This document shows positions 47,537 through 55,789 of a stretch of 64,000 bases of DNA, in pieces. The number at the start of each line of letters is the position of its first letter. Within the stretch, counting starts at the first letter, position 1. The stretch covers positions 9,316,401-9,380,400 of the forward strand of contig OY755175.1 of NCBI GenBank assembly GCA_963576735.1, written 5' to 3'. The translations under genes were made by a program, and so were the position numbers. Under the pieces are notes generated by a model, which saw nothing but the letters and a program-made list of their open reading frames with translations, searched no databases and was not told where the DNA came from. This DNA comes from Bedellia somnulentella (lineage: Eukaryota; Arthropoda; Insecta; Lepidoptera; Bedelliidae).

Positions 47537-47625
47537 TGACGCCATATACCCCCAAAGGAGTTGGCAGAGGTACCAATACTTCGAAACATCATATGACTGC
47601 GCCACCTAGTGTCATCACGTAAAAA
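47537..47625 (-). repeat. SINE B 3' fragment inside the nested transposon
   Basis: The minus strand reads GGTACCTCTGCCAACTCCTT, TGGGGGTATATGGCGTCAAC, the SINE B tail, preceded by a GATGACACTAGGTGGCGC block of the same subfamily as 28640. Confidence 0.75.
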
Positions 47626-47834
47626 AATATTTACATTGACGTTAATACTTTAAATTATCCAGTAAACCAATTTTCAGCCGACCAATTTTTGTACCAGGAA
47701 CCCATATAATATTAGAAAATACAAAATTTTCTTTTTGAGAATGTAATAAAGACTAGAATTGTAAACTTGATTAAACCAAACCATCCGCAACGAAAATTAT
47801 TCTTTCATCGACATATTGTCAGGATCGTACGAAG

Positions 47835-47912
47835 TGGCGATCAATAGTCTCTGCCTACCCCAATGGGAACTAATGGCGTGAGTATATGTATGTATGTATG
47901 TTTCGATATATT
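47835..47912 (+). repeat. RTE LINE 3' terminal fragment
   Basis: AAGTGGCGATCAATAGTCTC, then TGCCTACCCCAATGGGAACT, AATGGCGTGAGTATATG and (TATG)n. This is the last about 75 bp of the RTE element represented at 62.0 kb, here with a TATG tail instead of TGTAA. Confidence 0.8.
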
Positions 47913-48599
47913 ACAATATTTAATATTTTACTAACGATTCATATTAAATATATTTTAGTGATCAAATATAGCCTTTCGAAATGTTCTTTTCATACTTTAT
48001 GAGTTTCTGGAAATAAAAAAACAATAAGTTGAGAGTACTATGCATGGATTTATATCACCCGGTTATGTCACAGAAACGGATAAAAACCGACAACATATTG
48101 TACCAAATTTCTAAGTTTTTTTACCACTTGATGTTTTTATACTGACGAAAATTTTACAACTACTTACCCACCCTTTATAAAGATTAGTTGGTCCGTGGGT
48201 CACTCCCAGTAGTCAAATTTAATTATTCCCCACCGACCAACTATTTAGTTGGCCAGTGGGGAATAGTTTAGTTAGTCGGTTTTGAGCTGTACGGATTTAG
48301 TTGGTTAGTGGGGAATACCCCGTGCACGCATAGAGACCATTTCGACCCGTGTCCCAATTACAGGTAAGCAATAAAAAGCAAAAAAGAAAAATGCACTATC
48401 GAATACGGCAAAGCCCTTGCTAAATTTCCCGCCAACAAATGAGAAAGTTCCAAAGTTTTAATCATATAATAATTTATTTTGAACAGTAATTTATTTCTGT
48501 TTGAGCTTGGAAGCTTTGGTATTTTGGATGTAAACTGGATGCAAAAAATGTAGTCCACGCGAACGTAGTCGCGGGCAAACGCTAGTGTAACGTGAAATT

Positions 48600-48760
48600 A
48601 ACACACCTGGTGGTAGTATCCTCATTTTGGCTTGATATGGTATTCGCATGGTTCGATACAGGTATATAGCCGCCCAACACGAACAAACTAGAATTTTCGA
48701 ACCTACGACTTAAAATTTCAAGCGGCGCTCTTCTAACTGTACCAACAAGGTTGTATCTAA
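48600..48760 (-). repeat. Probable tRNA-derived SINE
   Basis: On the minus strand a box A-like TTGGTACAGTTAGAAGAGCG and a box B-like GTAGGTTCGAAAAT stand at tRNA-like spacing (48760-48690). The body and family are unclear. Confidence 0.45.
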
Positions 48761-48775
48761 TAGATACTTTCGCAA

Positions 48776-48792
48776 TATAATAATAATAATAA
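48776..48792. repeat. (TAA)n target run before Dong copy 1
   Basis: About five to six TAA units lead directly into the 5'-truncated retrotransposon copy. Confidence 0.95.
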
Positions 48793-49148
48793 TCACGGAC
48801 AGGACTATTCTAGCGAATAAGCCTGATATCGTGGTATGGGATCGGTCGCAGTCGAGGGTGTTTCTAGTGGATGTCACTATCCCTCATGACGAGGGTCTCG
48901 TGAAAGCCGACACCGAGAAGCGTCGGAAATATCTCGATCTGGCTCACGAGATCACCGACATGTGGGGTGTGACTTCGACAGAAATAATCCCAATTGTTTT
49001 GTCCGCGAACGGGTTAATTCCAACCAGTCTCGCGACCAACTTGAGGCGGTTGGATTTCTGTGGCGTGTCGGTTCCAGCACAAATGCAGAAAGCGGTGCTG
49101 CTCGATACGGCTCGGATCGTCCGTCGGTTCTTGAACCTGACTCCCTGA
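48792..49148 (+). pseudogene. Dong/R4-like ORF, endonuclease C-terminal fragment (copy 1)
   Basis: The frame reads from the TAA run into TDRTILANKPDIVVWDRS and ends ARIVRRFLNLTP before a TGA. It keeps the endonuclease catalytic pattern P-D-X14-D and the following EKRRKYLDLAHE stretch, but no reverse transcriptase. It matches the end of the 924-residue protein of copy 3 residue for residue as far as I can compare. There is no plausible own start codon or promoter. Confidence 0.92.
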
Positions 49149-49233
49149 CCCCGACCGACTGTGCTCTTGTCGGGGAGTACCGCCTCTCCCATTTAAAATT
49201 TATATTTTCATTTTCGACCATGGGAGAGGCGAG
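48793..49233 (+). mobile_element. Dong/R4-like retrotransposon copy 1 (5'-truncated)
   Basis: Only the last about 0.44 kb are present: the endonuclease C-terminus (48792-49148), then the 3' UTR with two hairpins (CCCCGAC/GTCGGGG at 49149-49175; CGCCTCTCCCAT/ATGGGAGAGGCG at 49181-49231). The usual short segment after the second hairpin (GGAACTAAAAATCATGCC in other copies) is replaced by GAAACAAAAATG, which belongs to the duplicated target described for copy 2. Confidence 0.92.
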
Positions 49234-49266
49234 AAACAAAAATGTTTTCCGAAATAATAATAATAA
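49232..49266. repeat. Left target duplication and (TAA)n before Dong copy 2
   Basis: AACAAAAATGTTTTCCGAAA followed by TAA units occurs here and again at about 51033-51062. The two blocks flank copy 2. A target duplication of about 29 bp is the simplest reading. Confidence 0.85.
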
Positions 49267-50912
49267 CGGATGACCAAATTGATATAAGGCGAGGGATTTT
49301 CCAGGGCGATTGCCTGAGTCCAGTTTGGTTTTGCTTGGCCCTGAATCCTCTAAGTACACTCTTGGAGAATTCGGGGACGGGCTTTCAGTTTCGGAGAGGC
49401 GGACCACGCTTGCCTCATCTCCTTTACATGGATGACCTGAAGCTTTACGCCCCCACGGCTGACAGATTGGCGGAGCTACTGACGATCACTAACGATTTCA
49501 GTGGTTACGTCAAGATGGAGCTCGGGGTCGATAAGTGTGCGGTTATTCATGTTGAGAAGGGGCATGTCGTGCACTCTGATGGTGTCGATGTCGGCACCAA
49601 TCATTTGAGGGCACTCTCCGAGGCTGAAACATACCGGTATCTGGGCATGTCACAAACCATCGGTGTGAAGGTGGCAGACGTGAAACAGGGTGTTTGCGAG
49701 GAGTTTTATGAACGCCTGAAAAGTGTGCTTAATAGCTACTTGTCAGGCGTTAATAAGATCCGAGCCATTAACTCCTGGGTCATGCCTGTACTGATGTACA
49801 CATTTGGCGTGCTCAGATGGACTCAGACCGAACTCGACGCTCTGGACAGACGAGTCCGCACGATGATGACCTCTCATCGAATGCATCATCCGAGGTCGTC
49901 GGTTATGAGATTGTATATCCCGCGGAAGTGTGGTGGTCGAGGCCTCTTGAGTGCCAAAACCATGCACAACCGCGAGATATGCAACCTCAGAAACTATTTC
50001 TTGACGATGACGGATGATAGTATTCGGGGAGAGGTGGTCGCTAGTGATAAAGGACTGACTCCCTTATCGTTGGCCTCACAGGATTGGCGAACCCCGGAGG
50101 TACTTAGCACCTCTGATCGGGACTCCGTATGGAAAGAGAAGGAGCTGCACGGGAGGTTTTACAAGGTACTTCACGAACCTTTCGTGGACCGTAAAGCCTC
50201 CCTGCATTGGCTGCGTTTCGGGGACCTCTTTGGGGAAACCGAAGGTTTTGTCTGTGCAATACAAGACCAGGTTATCAAGACGCGGAACTATCGGAAATAC
50301 ATCCTAAAGGACGGTACCACAGACATCTGTCGAGCATGTGGCCGTCCCGGAGAGTCACTTAGGCATGTTATTTCCGGTTGTTCGGCTCTTGCTAACACTG
50401 AGTACTTGCACAGACACAACCAAGCAGCCAAAATCCTGCATCAGGAGCTCGCTCTGAAATACGGACTCTTGCAACAGAGGCTGCCGTATTACAATTATCT
50501 GCCGGAGCCAATCCTAGAAAACGACCGTGCCAAAATCTATTGGGACCGATCCGTTATCACGGACAGGACTATTCTAGCGAATAAGCCTGATATCGTGGTA
50601 TGGGATCGGTCGCAGTCGAGGGTATTTCTAGTGGATGTCACTATCCCTCATGACGAGGGTCTCGTGAAAGCCGACACCGAGAAGCGTCGGAAATATCTCG
50701 ATCTGGCCCACGAGATCACCGACATGTGGGGTGTGACTTCGACAGAAATAATCCCAATTGTTTTGTCCGCGAACGGGTTAATTCCAACCAGCCTCGCGAC
50801 CAACTTGAGGCGGTTGGATTTCTGTGGCGTGTCGGTTCCAGCACAAATGCAGAAAGCGGTGCTGCTCGATACGGCTCGGATCGTCCGTCGGTTCTTGAAC
50901 CTGACTCCCTGA
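49242..50912 (+). pseudogene. Chimeric ORF: target-derived start fused to Dong/R4-like RT-endonuclease (copy 2)
   Basis: The ATG and the first nine codons (MFSEIIIIT) come from the duplicated target and its TAA repeats, read as ATA. They run in frame into the retrotransposon at the start of motif B (IDIRRGIFQGDCLSP). Motif C (LLYMDDLKLYA), the thumb, the C-X2-C-X8-H-X4-C knuckle and the P-D-X14-D endonuclease follow, and the 556-codon frame ends as in copy 3. Reverse-transcriptase motif A with its aspartate is absent, so polymerase activity is not expected. The endonuclease is complete. Only two residue differences from copy 3 are visible in the shared part (I/V in the motif B lead, Y/S before VKMELG). 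Confidence 0.92.
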
Positions 50913-51034
50913 CCCCGACCGACTGTGCTTTTGTTGGGGAGTACCGCCTCTCCCATTTAAAATTTATATTTTCTTTTTCGGCCATGGGAGAGGCGAGGAA
51001 CTACAAATCATGCCTAAAATAATAATAATAATAA
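49267..51034 (+). mobile_element. Dong/R4-like retrotransposon copy 2 (5'-truncated, about 1.77 kb)
   Basis: It begins within reverse-transcriptase motif B (GGATGACCAAATTGATATAA; the corresponding point in copy 3 is about 52228). It runs through the endonuclease, the stop (50912), the two 3' UTR hairpins, AAATCATGCCTAAAA and a TAA run. It is flanked by a direct duplication of the target. Nucleotide identity to copy 3 is very high; only scattered substitutions are visible. Confidence 0.95.
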
Positions 51035-51082
51035 CAAAAATGTTTTCCGAAATAATAATAATTTATAATAAATATAATAATT
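51019..51082. repeat. TAA-rich spacer with right target duplication
   Basis: TAA units, then ACAAAAATGTTTTCCGAAAT (the duplicated target), further TAA units and ATTTATAATAAATATAATAA lead to copy 3. Confidence 0.9.
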
Positions 51083-53976
51083 TGTCGGCGTCAGGATGCC
51101 GCCAACAAGAGCTGGTGGCTCCCGCCAGGCTGGCAGTACTAGTCCCAGGACTAGAACTAGACCAGCCTGGATGAGGCGGATTGAAAGCCGTATCACAAGG
51201 GCCAGGGTCCTCATCGGCAAACTGACCAGCTTCAGATCAGGCAACAATAGGCCGAGGGTGGTGCGCTTCGTCAGGGAGGCATTCCTTGGTGAGAATGTCT
51301 TTGACAACTCACCGGAGTTTGCCTGCAGACTGGTGGAGCGCATCGATGATCTGAAGCAGAAGATCGCTGCTTGGGGTAAGCGAATTAGGCGATATTCTGA
51401 AAGGGTAAAGAGGTACCAACAGAATCGTCTCTTCATGAGTGACCAGAAGAAGTTCTACAGAACTTTGGAGCGTCCCGATGTGGTTTCGACGGGTCAGCGA
51501 CCGGAAAAAGCCGACGTAGTTGCCTTTTGGCGTGGGCTTTGGTCGCTGCCTGTTGATCACGAAGAGGGCCGATGGTTCGAGGCGGTCGAGGGAGCGTGCG
51601 AGCCCATAGCGCCCATGAACCCCGTCAACATATCCGAGGAGGATGTGGTGGCTGCGATCCGTAAGGCTCCGAACTGGAAAAGTCCGGGGCCGGACGGATT
51701 GCACCATTACTGGTTGAAGGGGTTCACGCGCTGTCACGCTACTCTCGCCCGTCAGTTCCAAAGCGCCCTCGAGAGTAGGACGCTCCCGAACTTCTTAACT
51801 ACTGGGGTCACTCATTTAGCTCCAAAGAGCGATGCTACCGCGGATCCATCACAATACCGTCCCATTACTTGTCTTTGTACAATTTACAAGACCTTCACAT
51901 CCGTGCTGAGCTCCAAGATTACTCAACACATTGTTGATAACAATGTGATCTCTGGAGCTCAGAACGGGTGTAGGGGCGGTAGTCGCGGTAGCAAGGAGCT
52001 GCTCCTCATCGACGCGGTCGTAGGCCAACTGGTCAAACGCAACCGTCGGAACTTCTCCGCTGGCTGGATAGACTACAGGAAAGCGTTCGATTTGGTACCT
52101 CATACATGGCTCATAAGGGTCCTCGAGCTGTACAAAATTGATAGTACAGTTCGACACTTCCTCGGGCAGTGTATGGGGTGCTGGAGAACGATCCTGAGTT
52201 TAGACGGTCAGCGGATGACGGACGCGGATGACCAAATTGATGTAAGGCGAGGGATTTTCCAGGGCGATTGCCTGAGTCCAGTTTGGTTTTGCTTGGCCCT
52301 GAATCCTCTAAGTACACTCTTGGAGAATTCGGGGACGGGCTTTCAGTTTCGGAGAGGCGGACCACGCTTGCCTCATCTCCTTTACATGGATGACCTGAAG
52401 CTTTACGCCCCCACGGCTGACAGATTGGCGGAGCTACTGACGATCACTAACGATTTCAGTGGTTCCGTCAAGATGGAGCTCGGGGTCGATAAGTGTGCGG
52501 TCATCCATGTTGAGAAGGGGCATGTCGTGCACTCTGATGGTGTCGATGTCGGCACCAATCATTTGAGGGCACTCTCCGAGGCTGAAACATACCGGTATCT
52601 GGGCATGTCACAAACCATCGGTGTGAAGGTGGCAGACGTGAAACAGGGTGTTTGCGAGGAGTTTTATGAACGCCTGAAAAGTGTGCTTAATAGCTACTTG
52701 TCAGGCGTTAATAAGATCCGAGCCATTAACTCTTGGGTCATGCCTGTACTGATGTACACATTTGGCGTGCTCAGATGGACTCAGACCGAACTCGACGCTC
52801 TGGACAGACGAGTCCGCACGATGATGACCTCTCATCGAATGCATCATCCGAGGTCGTCGGTTATGAGATTGTATATCCCGCGGAAGTGTGGTGGTCGAGG
52901 CCTCTTGAGTGCCAAAACCATGCACAACCGCGAGATATGCAACCTCAGAAACTATTTTTTGACGATGACGGATGATAGTATTCGGGGAGAGGTGGTCGCT
53001 AGTGATAAAGGACTGACTCCCTTATCGTTGGCCTCACAGGATTGGCGAACCCCGGAGGTACTTAGCACCTCTGATCGGGACTCCGTATGGAAAGAGAAGG
53101 AGCTGCACGGGAGGTTTTACAAGGTACTTCACGAACCTTTCGTGGACCGTAAAGCCTCCCTGCATTGGCTGCGTTTCGGGGACCTCTTTGGGGAAACCGA
53201 AGGTTTTGTCTGTGCAATACAAGACCAGGTTATCAAGACGCGGAACTATCGGAAATACATCCTAAAGGACGGTACCACAGACATCTGTCGAGCATGTGGC
53301 CGTCCCGGAGAGTCACTTAGGCATGTTATTTCCGGTTGTTCGGCTCTTGCTAACACTGAGTACTTGCACAGACACAACCAAGCAGCCAAAATCCTGCATC
53401 AGGAGCTCGCTCTGAAATACGGACTCTTGCAACAGAGGCTGCCGTATTACAATTATCTGCCGGAGCCAATCCTAGAAAACGACCGTGCCAAAATCTATTG
53501 GGACCGATCCGTTATCACGGACAGGACTATTCTAGCGAATAAGCCTGATATCGTGGTATGGGATCGGTCGCAGTCGAGGGTATTTCTAGTGGATGTCACT
53601 ATCCCTCATGACGAGGGTCTCGTGAAAGCCGACACCGAGAAGCGTCGGAAATATCTCGATCTGGCCCACGAGATCACCGACATGTGGGGTGTGACTTCGA
53701 CAGAAATAATCCCAATTGTTTTGTCCGCGAACGGGTTAATTCCAACCAGCCTCGCGACCAACTTGAGGCGGTTGGATTTCTGTGGCGTGTCGGTTCCAGC
53801 ACAGATGCAGAAAGCGGTGCTGCTCGATACGGCTCGGATCGTCCGTCGGTTCTTGAACCTGACTCCCTGACCCCGACCGACTGTGCTCTTGTCGGGGAGT
53901 ACCGCCTCTCCCATTTAAATTTTATATTTTCTTTTTCGGCCATGGGAGAGGCGAGGAACTAAATGTCATACCCAAT
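51083..53976 (+). mobile_element. Dong/R4-like retrotransposon copy 3 (longest copy)
   Basis: The 5' edge abuts TAA-rich DNA at about 51080, and the ORF starts 13 bp later. The 3' UTR (53871-53976) has the conserved double hairpin (CCCCGAC/GTCGGGG and CGCCTCTCCCAT/ATGGGAGAGGCG) and ends in a TAA run. The absence of any 5' UTR and of an N-terminal zinc finger suggests a modest 5' truncation. An unusually short family cannot be excluded. Assignment to the R4 clade, Dong lineage, rests on the restriction-like endonuclease, the single ORF and the TAA target. Confidence 0.92.
51096..53870 (+). CDS. Reverse transcriptase with restriction-like endonuclease, Dong/R4 clade
   Basis: The single ORF of a site-selective non-LTR retrotransposon has 924 residues and is uninterrupted. 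The protein would nick target DNA and prime reverse transcription from the nick in the nucleus. An Arg/Lys/Ser-rich N-terminus (about 1-60) is followed by a linker ending in SPGPDGLHHYW (about 195-205) and YRPITCLCTIYK. Then come motif A GWIDYRKAFD (aspartate about 326), motif B RRGIFQGDCLSP (about 380), motif C YMDD (430-433) and the thumb. A CCHC knuckle follows (C731, C734, H743, C748), then the endonuclease with P817-D818 and D833 (P-D-X14-D) and a downstream lysine-rich helix. All catalytic residues of both activities are present. An ATG at 51096 is the first in frame, with an in-frame TAA 18 bp upstream. The N-terminal zinc finger often found in this group is not visible. Higher GC than the surroundings and near identity to its neighbours indicate recent insertion. 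Confidence 0.93.
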   Translation: MPPTRAGGSRQAGSTSPRTRTRPAWMRRIESRITRARVLIGKLTSFRSGNNRPRVVRFVREAFLGENVFDNSPEFACRLVERIDDLKQKIAAWGKRIRRYSERVKRYQQNRLFMSDQKKFYRTLERPDVVSTGQRPEKADVVAFWRGLWSLPVDHEEGRWFEAVEGACEPIAPMNPVNISEEDVVAAIRKAPNWKSPGPDGLHHYWLKGFTRCHATLARQFQSALESRTLPNFLTTGVTHLAPKSDATADPSQYRPITCLCTIYKTFTSVLSSKITQHIVDNNVISGAQNGCRGGSRGSKELLLIDAVVGQLVKRNRRNFSAGWIDYRKAFDLVPHTWLIRVLELYKIDSTVRHFLGQCMGCWRTILSLDGQRMTDADDQIDVRRGIFQGDCLSPVWFCLALNPLSTLLENSGTGFQFRRGGPRLPHLLYMDDLKLYAPTADRLAELLTITNDFSGSVKMELGVDKCAVIHVEKGHVVHSDGVDVGTNHLRALSEAETYRYLGMSQTIGVKVADVKQGVCEEFYERLKSVLNSYLSGVNKIRAINSWVMPVLMYTFGVLRWTQTELDALDRRVRTMMTSHRMHHPRSSVMRLYIPRKCGGRGLLSAKTMHNREICNLRNYFLTMTDDSIRGEVVASDKGLTPLSLASQDWRTPEVLSTSDRDSVWKEKELHGRFYKVLHEPFVDRKASLHWLRFGDLFGETEGFVCAIQDQVIKTRNYRKYILKDGTTDICRACGRPGESLRHVISGCSALANTEYLHRHNQAAKILHQELALKYGLLQQRLPYYNYLPEPILENDRAKIYWDRSVITDRTILANKPDIVVWDRSQSRVFLVDVTIPHDEGLVKADTEKRRKYLDLAHEITDMWGVTSTEIIPIVLSANGLIPTSLATNLRRLDFCGVSVPAQMQKAVLLDTARIVRRFLNLTP

Positions 53977-53987
53977 AATAATAATAT
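53977..53987. repeat. (TAA)n between Dong copies 3 and 4
   Basis: Three to four TAA units. Confidence 0.9.
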
Positions 53988-54234
53988 GAACGGGTTAATT
54001 CCAACCAGCCTCGCGACCAACTTGAGGCGGTTGGATTTCTGTGGCGTGTCGGTTCCAGCACAAATGCAGAAAGCGGTGCTGCTCGATACGGCTCGGATCG
54101 TCCGTCGGTTCTTGAACCTGACTCCCTGACCCCGACCGACTGTGCTTTTGTTGGGGAGTACCGCCTCTCCCATTTAAAATTTATATTTTCTTTTTCGGCC
54201 ATGGGAGAGGCGAGGAACTAAAAATCATGCCTAA
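53988..54234 (+). mobile_element. Dong/R4-like retrotransposon copy 4 (247 bp)
   Basis: It starts in the last coding exon-equivalent (GAACGGGTTAATTCC), keeps the final about 46 codons to TGA (54126-54128), the double-hairpin 3' UTR and ATCATGCCTAAAA. The first hairpin reads GTTGGGG, as in copy 2, keeping a G-U pair. Confidence 0.93.
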
Positions 54235-54249
54235 AATAATAATATATAT
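54235..54249. repeat. TAA/TATA run between Dong copies 4 and 5
   Basis: AATAATAATATATAT, a TAA run with a short TA extension. Confidence 0.85.
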
Positions 54250-54582
54250 GTCGGAAATATCTCAATCTGGCTCACGAGATCACCGACATGTGGGGTGTGA
54301 CTTCGACAGAAATAATCCCAATTGTTTTGTCCGCGAACGGGTTAATTCCAACCAGCCTCGCGACCAACTTGAGGCGGTTGGATTTCTGTGGCGTGTCGGT
54401 TCCAGCACAAATGCAGAAAGCGGTGCTGCTCGATACGGCTAGGATCGTCCGTCGGTTCTTGAACCTGACTCCCTGACCCCGACCGACTGTGCTCTTGTCG
54501 GGGAATACCGCCTCTCCCATTTAAAATTCTAATTTTCTGTTTCGGCCATGGGAGAGGCGAGGAACTAAAATTCATGCCTAAA
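54250..54582 (+). mobile_element. Dong/R4-like retrotransposon copy 5 (about 333 bp)
   Basis: It begins at GTCGGAAATATCTCAATCTG in the endonuclease region, has the stop at 54476, then the two hairpins and TTCATGCCTAAAA with TAA units to 54591. It carries a few private substitutions (for example GGCTAGGATC, TTCTAATTTTCTG in the loop of hairpin 2), so it appears older or from another source copy. Confidence 0.93.
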
Positions 54583-54591
54583 ATAATAATA

Positions 54592-55785
54592 AAACTCTTT
54601 ATTGCACATTACAAAATAAAAACAACAATTACAAAAAAAGATCGGTATAAAAGCCAAAGTACAACTGGCGGTCTTATCACTAAGAGCGATCTCTTCCAGA
54701 CAACCCATTAATGGAAAGATTTGCTGGATTAAAAAAATTTTCGTTAGATGTCCAATAAATTAAACTGATTTGCTTAAAAACTAAAATTATTCATCAAACT
54801 ATTATCTATCTATTTTAAGTATTACTAAATATTTATTAAGTTCTAATACACTTACAGATACAGATAGTATTCCATAAAATAAATAATATTCAATAAATAC
54901 AATATATATGCAATATATATAAAGATTTTTAAATAAAATACATATATACATTTTACGACATAATATATAATAGAATAAATAAACTTTTGTATGCAACACA
55001 AATAATATTATAATGTTTCGGAGAGGAAGTGTTTTTTACCATTTTCTTGAAAATAGGGAGAGACTTGGCTAATCGCACCTCTACAGGAAGACCGTTCCAT
55101 AGTTGTACAGCCTGGACGGTAAAGGAGGAACTATAAAAATTGGTGGAATGGGAAGGGGTACTCAACAAAAGATTGTGGTAAGAACGCAGATTGAGGTCAT
55201 GTGAAGAGTGAAGGAATTGGAAACGCTCTTTAAGGTAGGAGGGGGTGGCAGGATTAAACAAGATAGAGTACAGGAGAGACAGAGTATGTGCATTCCGGCG
55301 GAGATGAATTGGAAGCCACTGAAGTTTATTGCGATACGCAGAGACATGGTCATATTTACGCAGTCCGAAAATAAACCTAATACATAAGTTTTGTAAGCGC
55401 TCAAGTTTGTTCAGTTGATCTTCAGTTAGATCGAGATAGCAGGTGTCAGCATAATCAAGAATAGGTAGTAGAAAAGATTGGGCTAACGCAGTTTTGGTAG
55501 CAGTAGGGAGAAAGTTACGTAGCCTCCTGAGGGACCCTTCTGACGCAAACAGCCTCCGGCTTACTAATTCCAGTTGCGGTACCCAAGATAAGGTGCTATC
55601 TATCATCACACCAAGGTTTTTTTACAGCAGCGCTGAAAGGAATGGATGTGCCATCAAATAAAACAGGCGGTATTGATTTATAGTCAATCTTGGAAACAAT
55701 TCGTGAGCTACCAACTATAATTATTTGCGTTTTATTCGGATTAACTTTCAATCCATATGCTTCACTCCATTTCAAAATAAGAAAA
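54592..55785 (-). mobile_element. Jockey/CR1-group LINE 3' half
   Basis: On the minus strand a reverse-transcriptase frame (55785-54953) is followed by a 3' UTR that ends TGTGCAATAAAGAG and TTTTATTATTATT. Its 3' tail coincides with the TAA run of Dong copy 5. It is 5'-truncated inside the palm domain. Confidence 0.82.
54953..55785 (-). pseudogene. LINE reverse transcriptase, C-terminal half, frameshifted
   Basis: The 218-codon open part begins at GVMIDSTLSWVPQLE-type sequence just after the palm and contains the thumb/C-terminal region (LPILDYADTCYLDL, LERLQNLCIRFIFGL, LQWLPIHLRRN, VQLWNGLPVEVR). This order is characteristic of the C-terminal part of Jockey/CR1-group ORF2 proteins. Upstream, a second frame (55785-55622) encodes WSEAYGLKVNPNKTQIIIVG, the region just after motif C. 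The two are out of frame at a T-run near 55617-55623. Motifs A-C proper are missing, so the copy is inactive. Confidence 0.85.
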
Positions 55786-55789
55786 TACG

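Larger units (their letters stand above)
47141..48320. mobile_element. 1.18-kb inverted-repeat transposon with 9-bp target duplication
   Basis: The terminal repeats are GGTATTCCCCACTGACCAAC (left) and the complement of GTTGGTTAGTGGGGAATACC (right). CGTGCACGC is duplicated exactly at 47132-47140 and 48321-48329. The motif TTCCCCACCGACCAAC or its complement recurs inside near 47254, 48226 and 48248, with weaker copies near 47172 and 48187, mostly close to the ends. There is no transposase ORF. A 9-bp duplication is usual for Mutator-like elements and hAT elements leave 8 bp, but the terminal sequence alone does not settle the superfamily. Confidence 0.88.
46785..48585 (+). mobile_element. Helitron family 2, split by a nested transposon
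   Basis: It begins TCCTTATATATTAAACGAG after A and ends GTCGCGGGCAAACGCTAG before T. The flanks of the insertion (46785-47131 and 48330-48585) are collinear in outline with the inverted copy at 30617-31074. Without the 1.18-kb insertion and its target duplication the element is about 0.6 kb. No coding content. Confidence 0.82.

Noticed and set aside
48952..54575. Several minus-strand and off-frame ORFs over the Dong cluster
   Set aside because: They are shadows of the GC-richer retrotransposon coding frame and recur wherever the same element segment recurs.
48776..54592. R2 or R4 insertion in 28S rDNA
   Set aside because: The flanks are TAA repeats and AT-rich DNA with no rRNA gene sequence, so the Dong lineage fits better than R2 or rDNA-specific R4.
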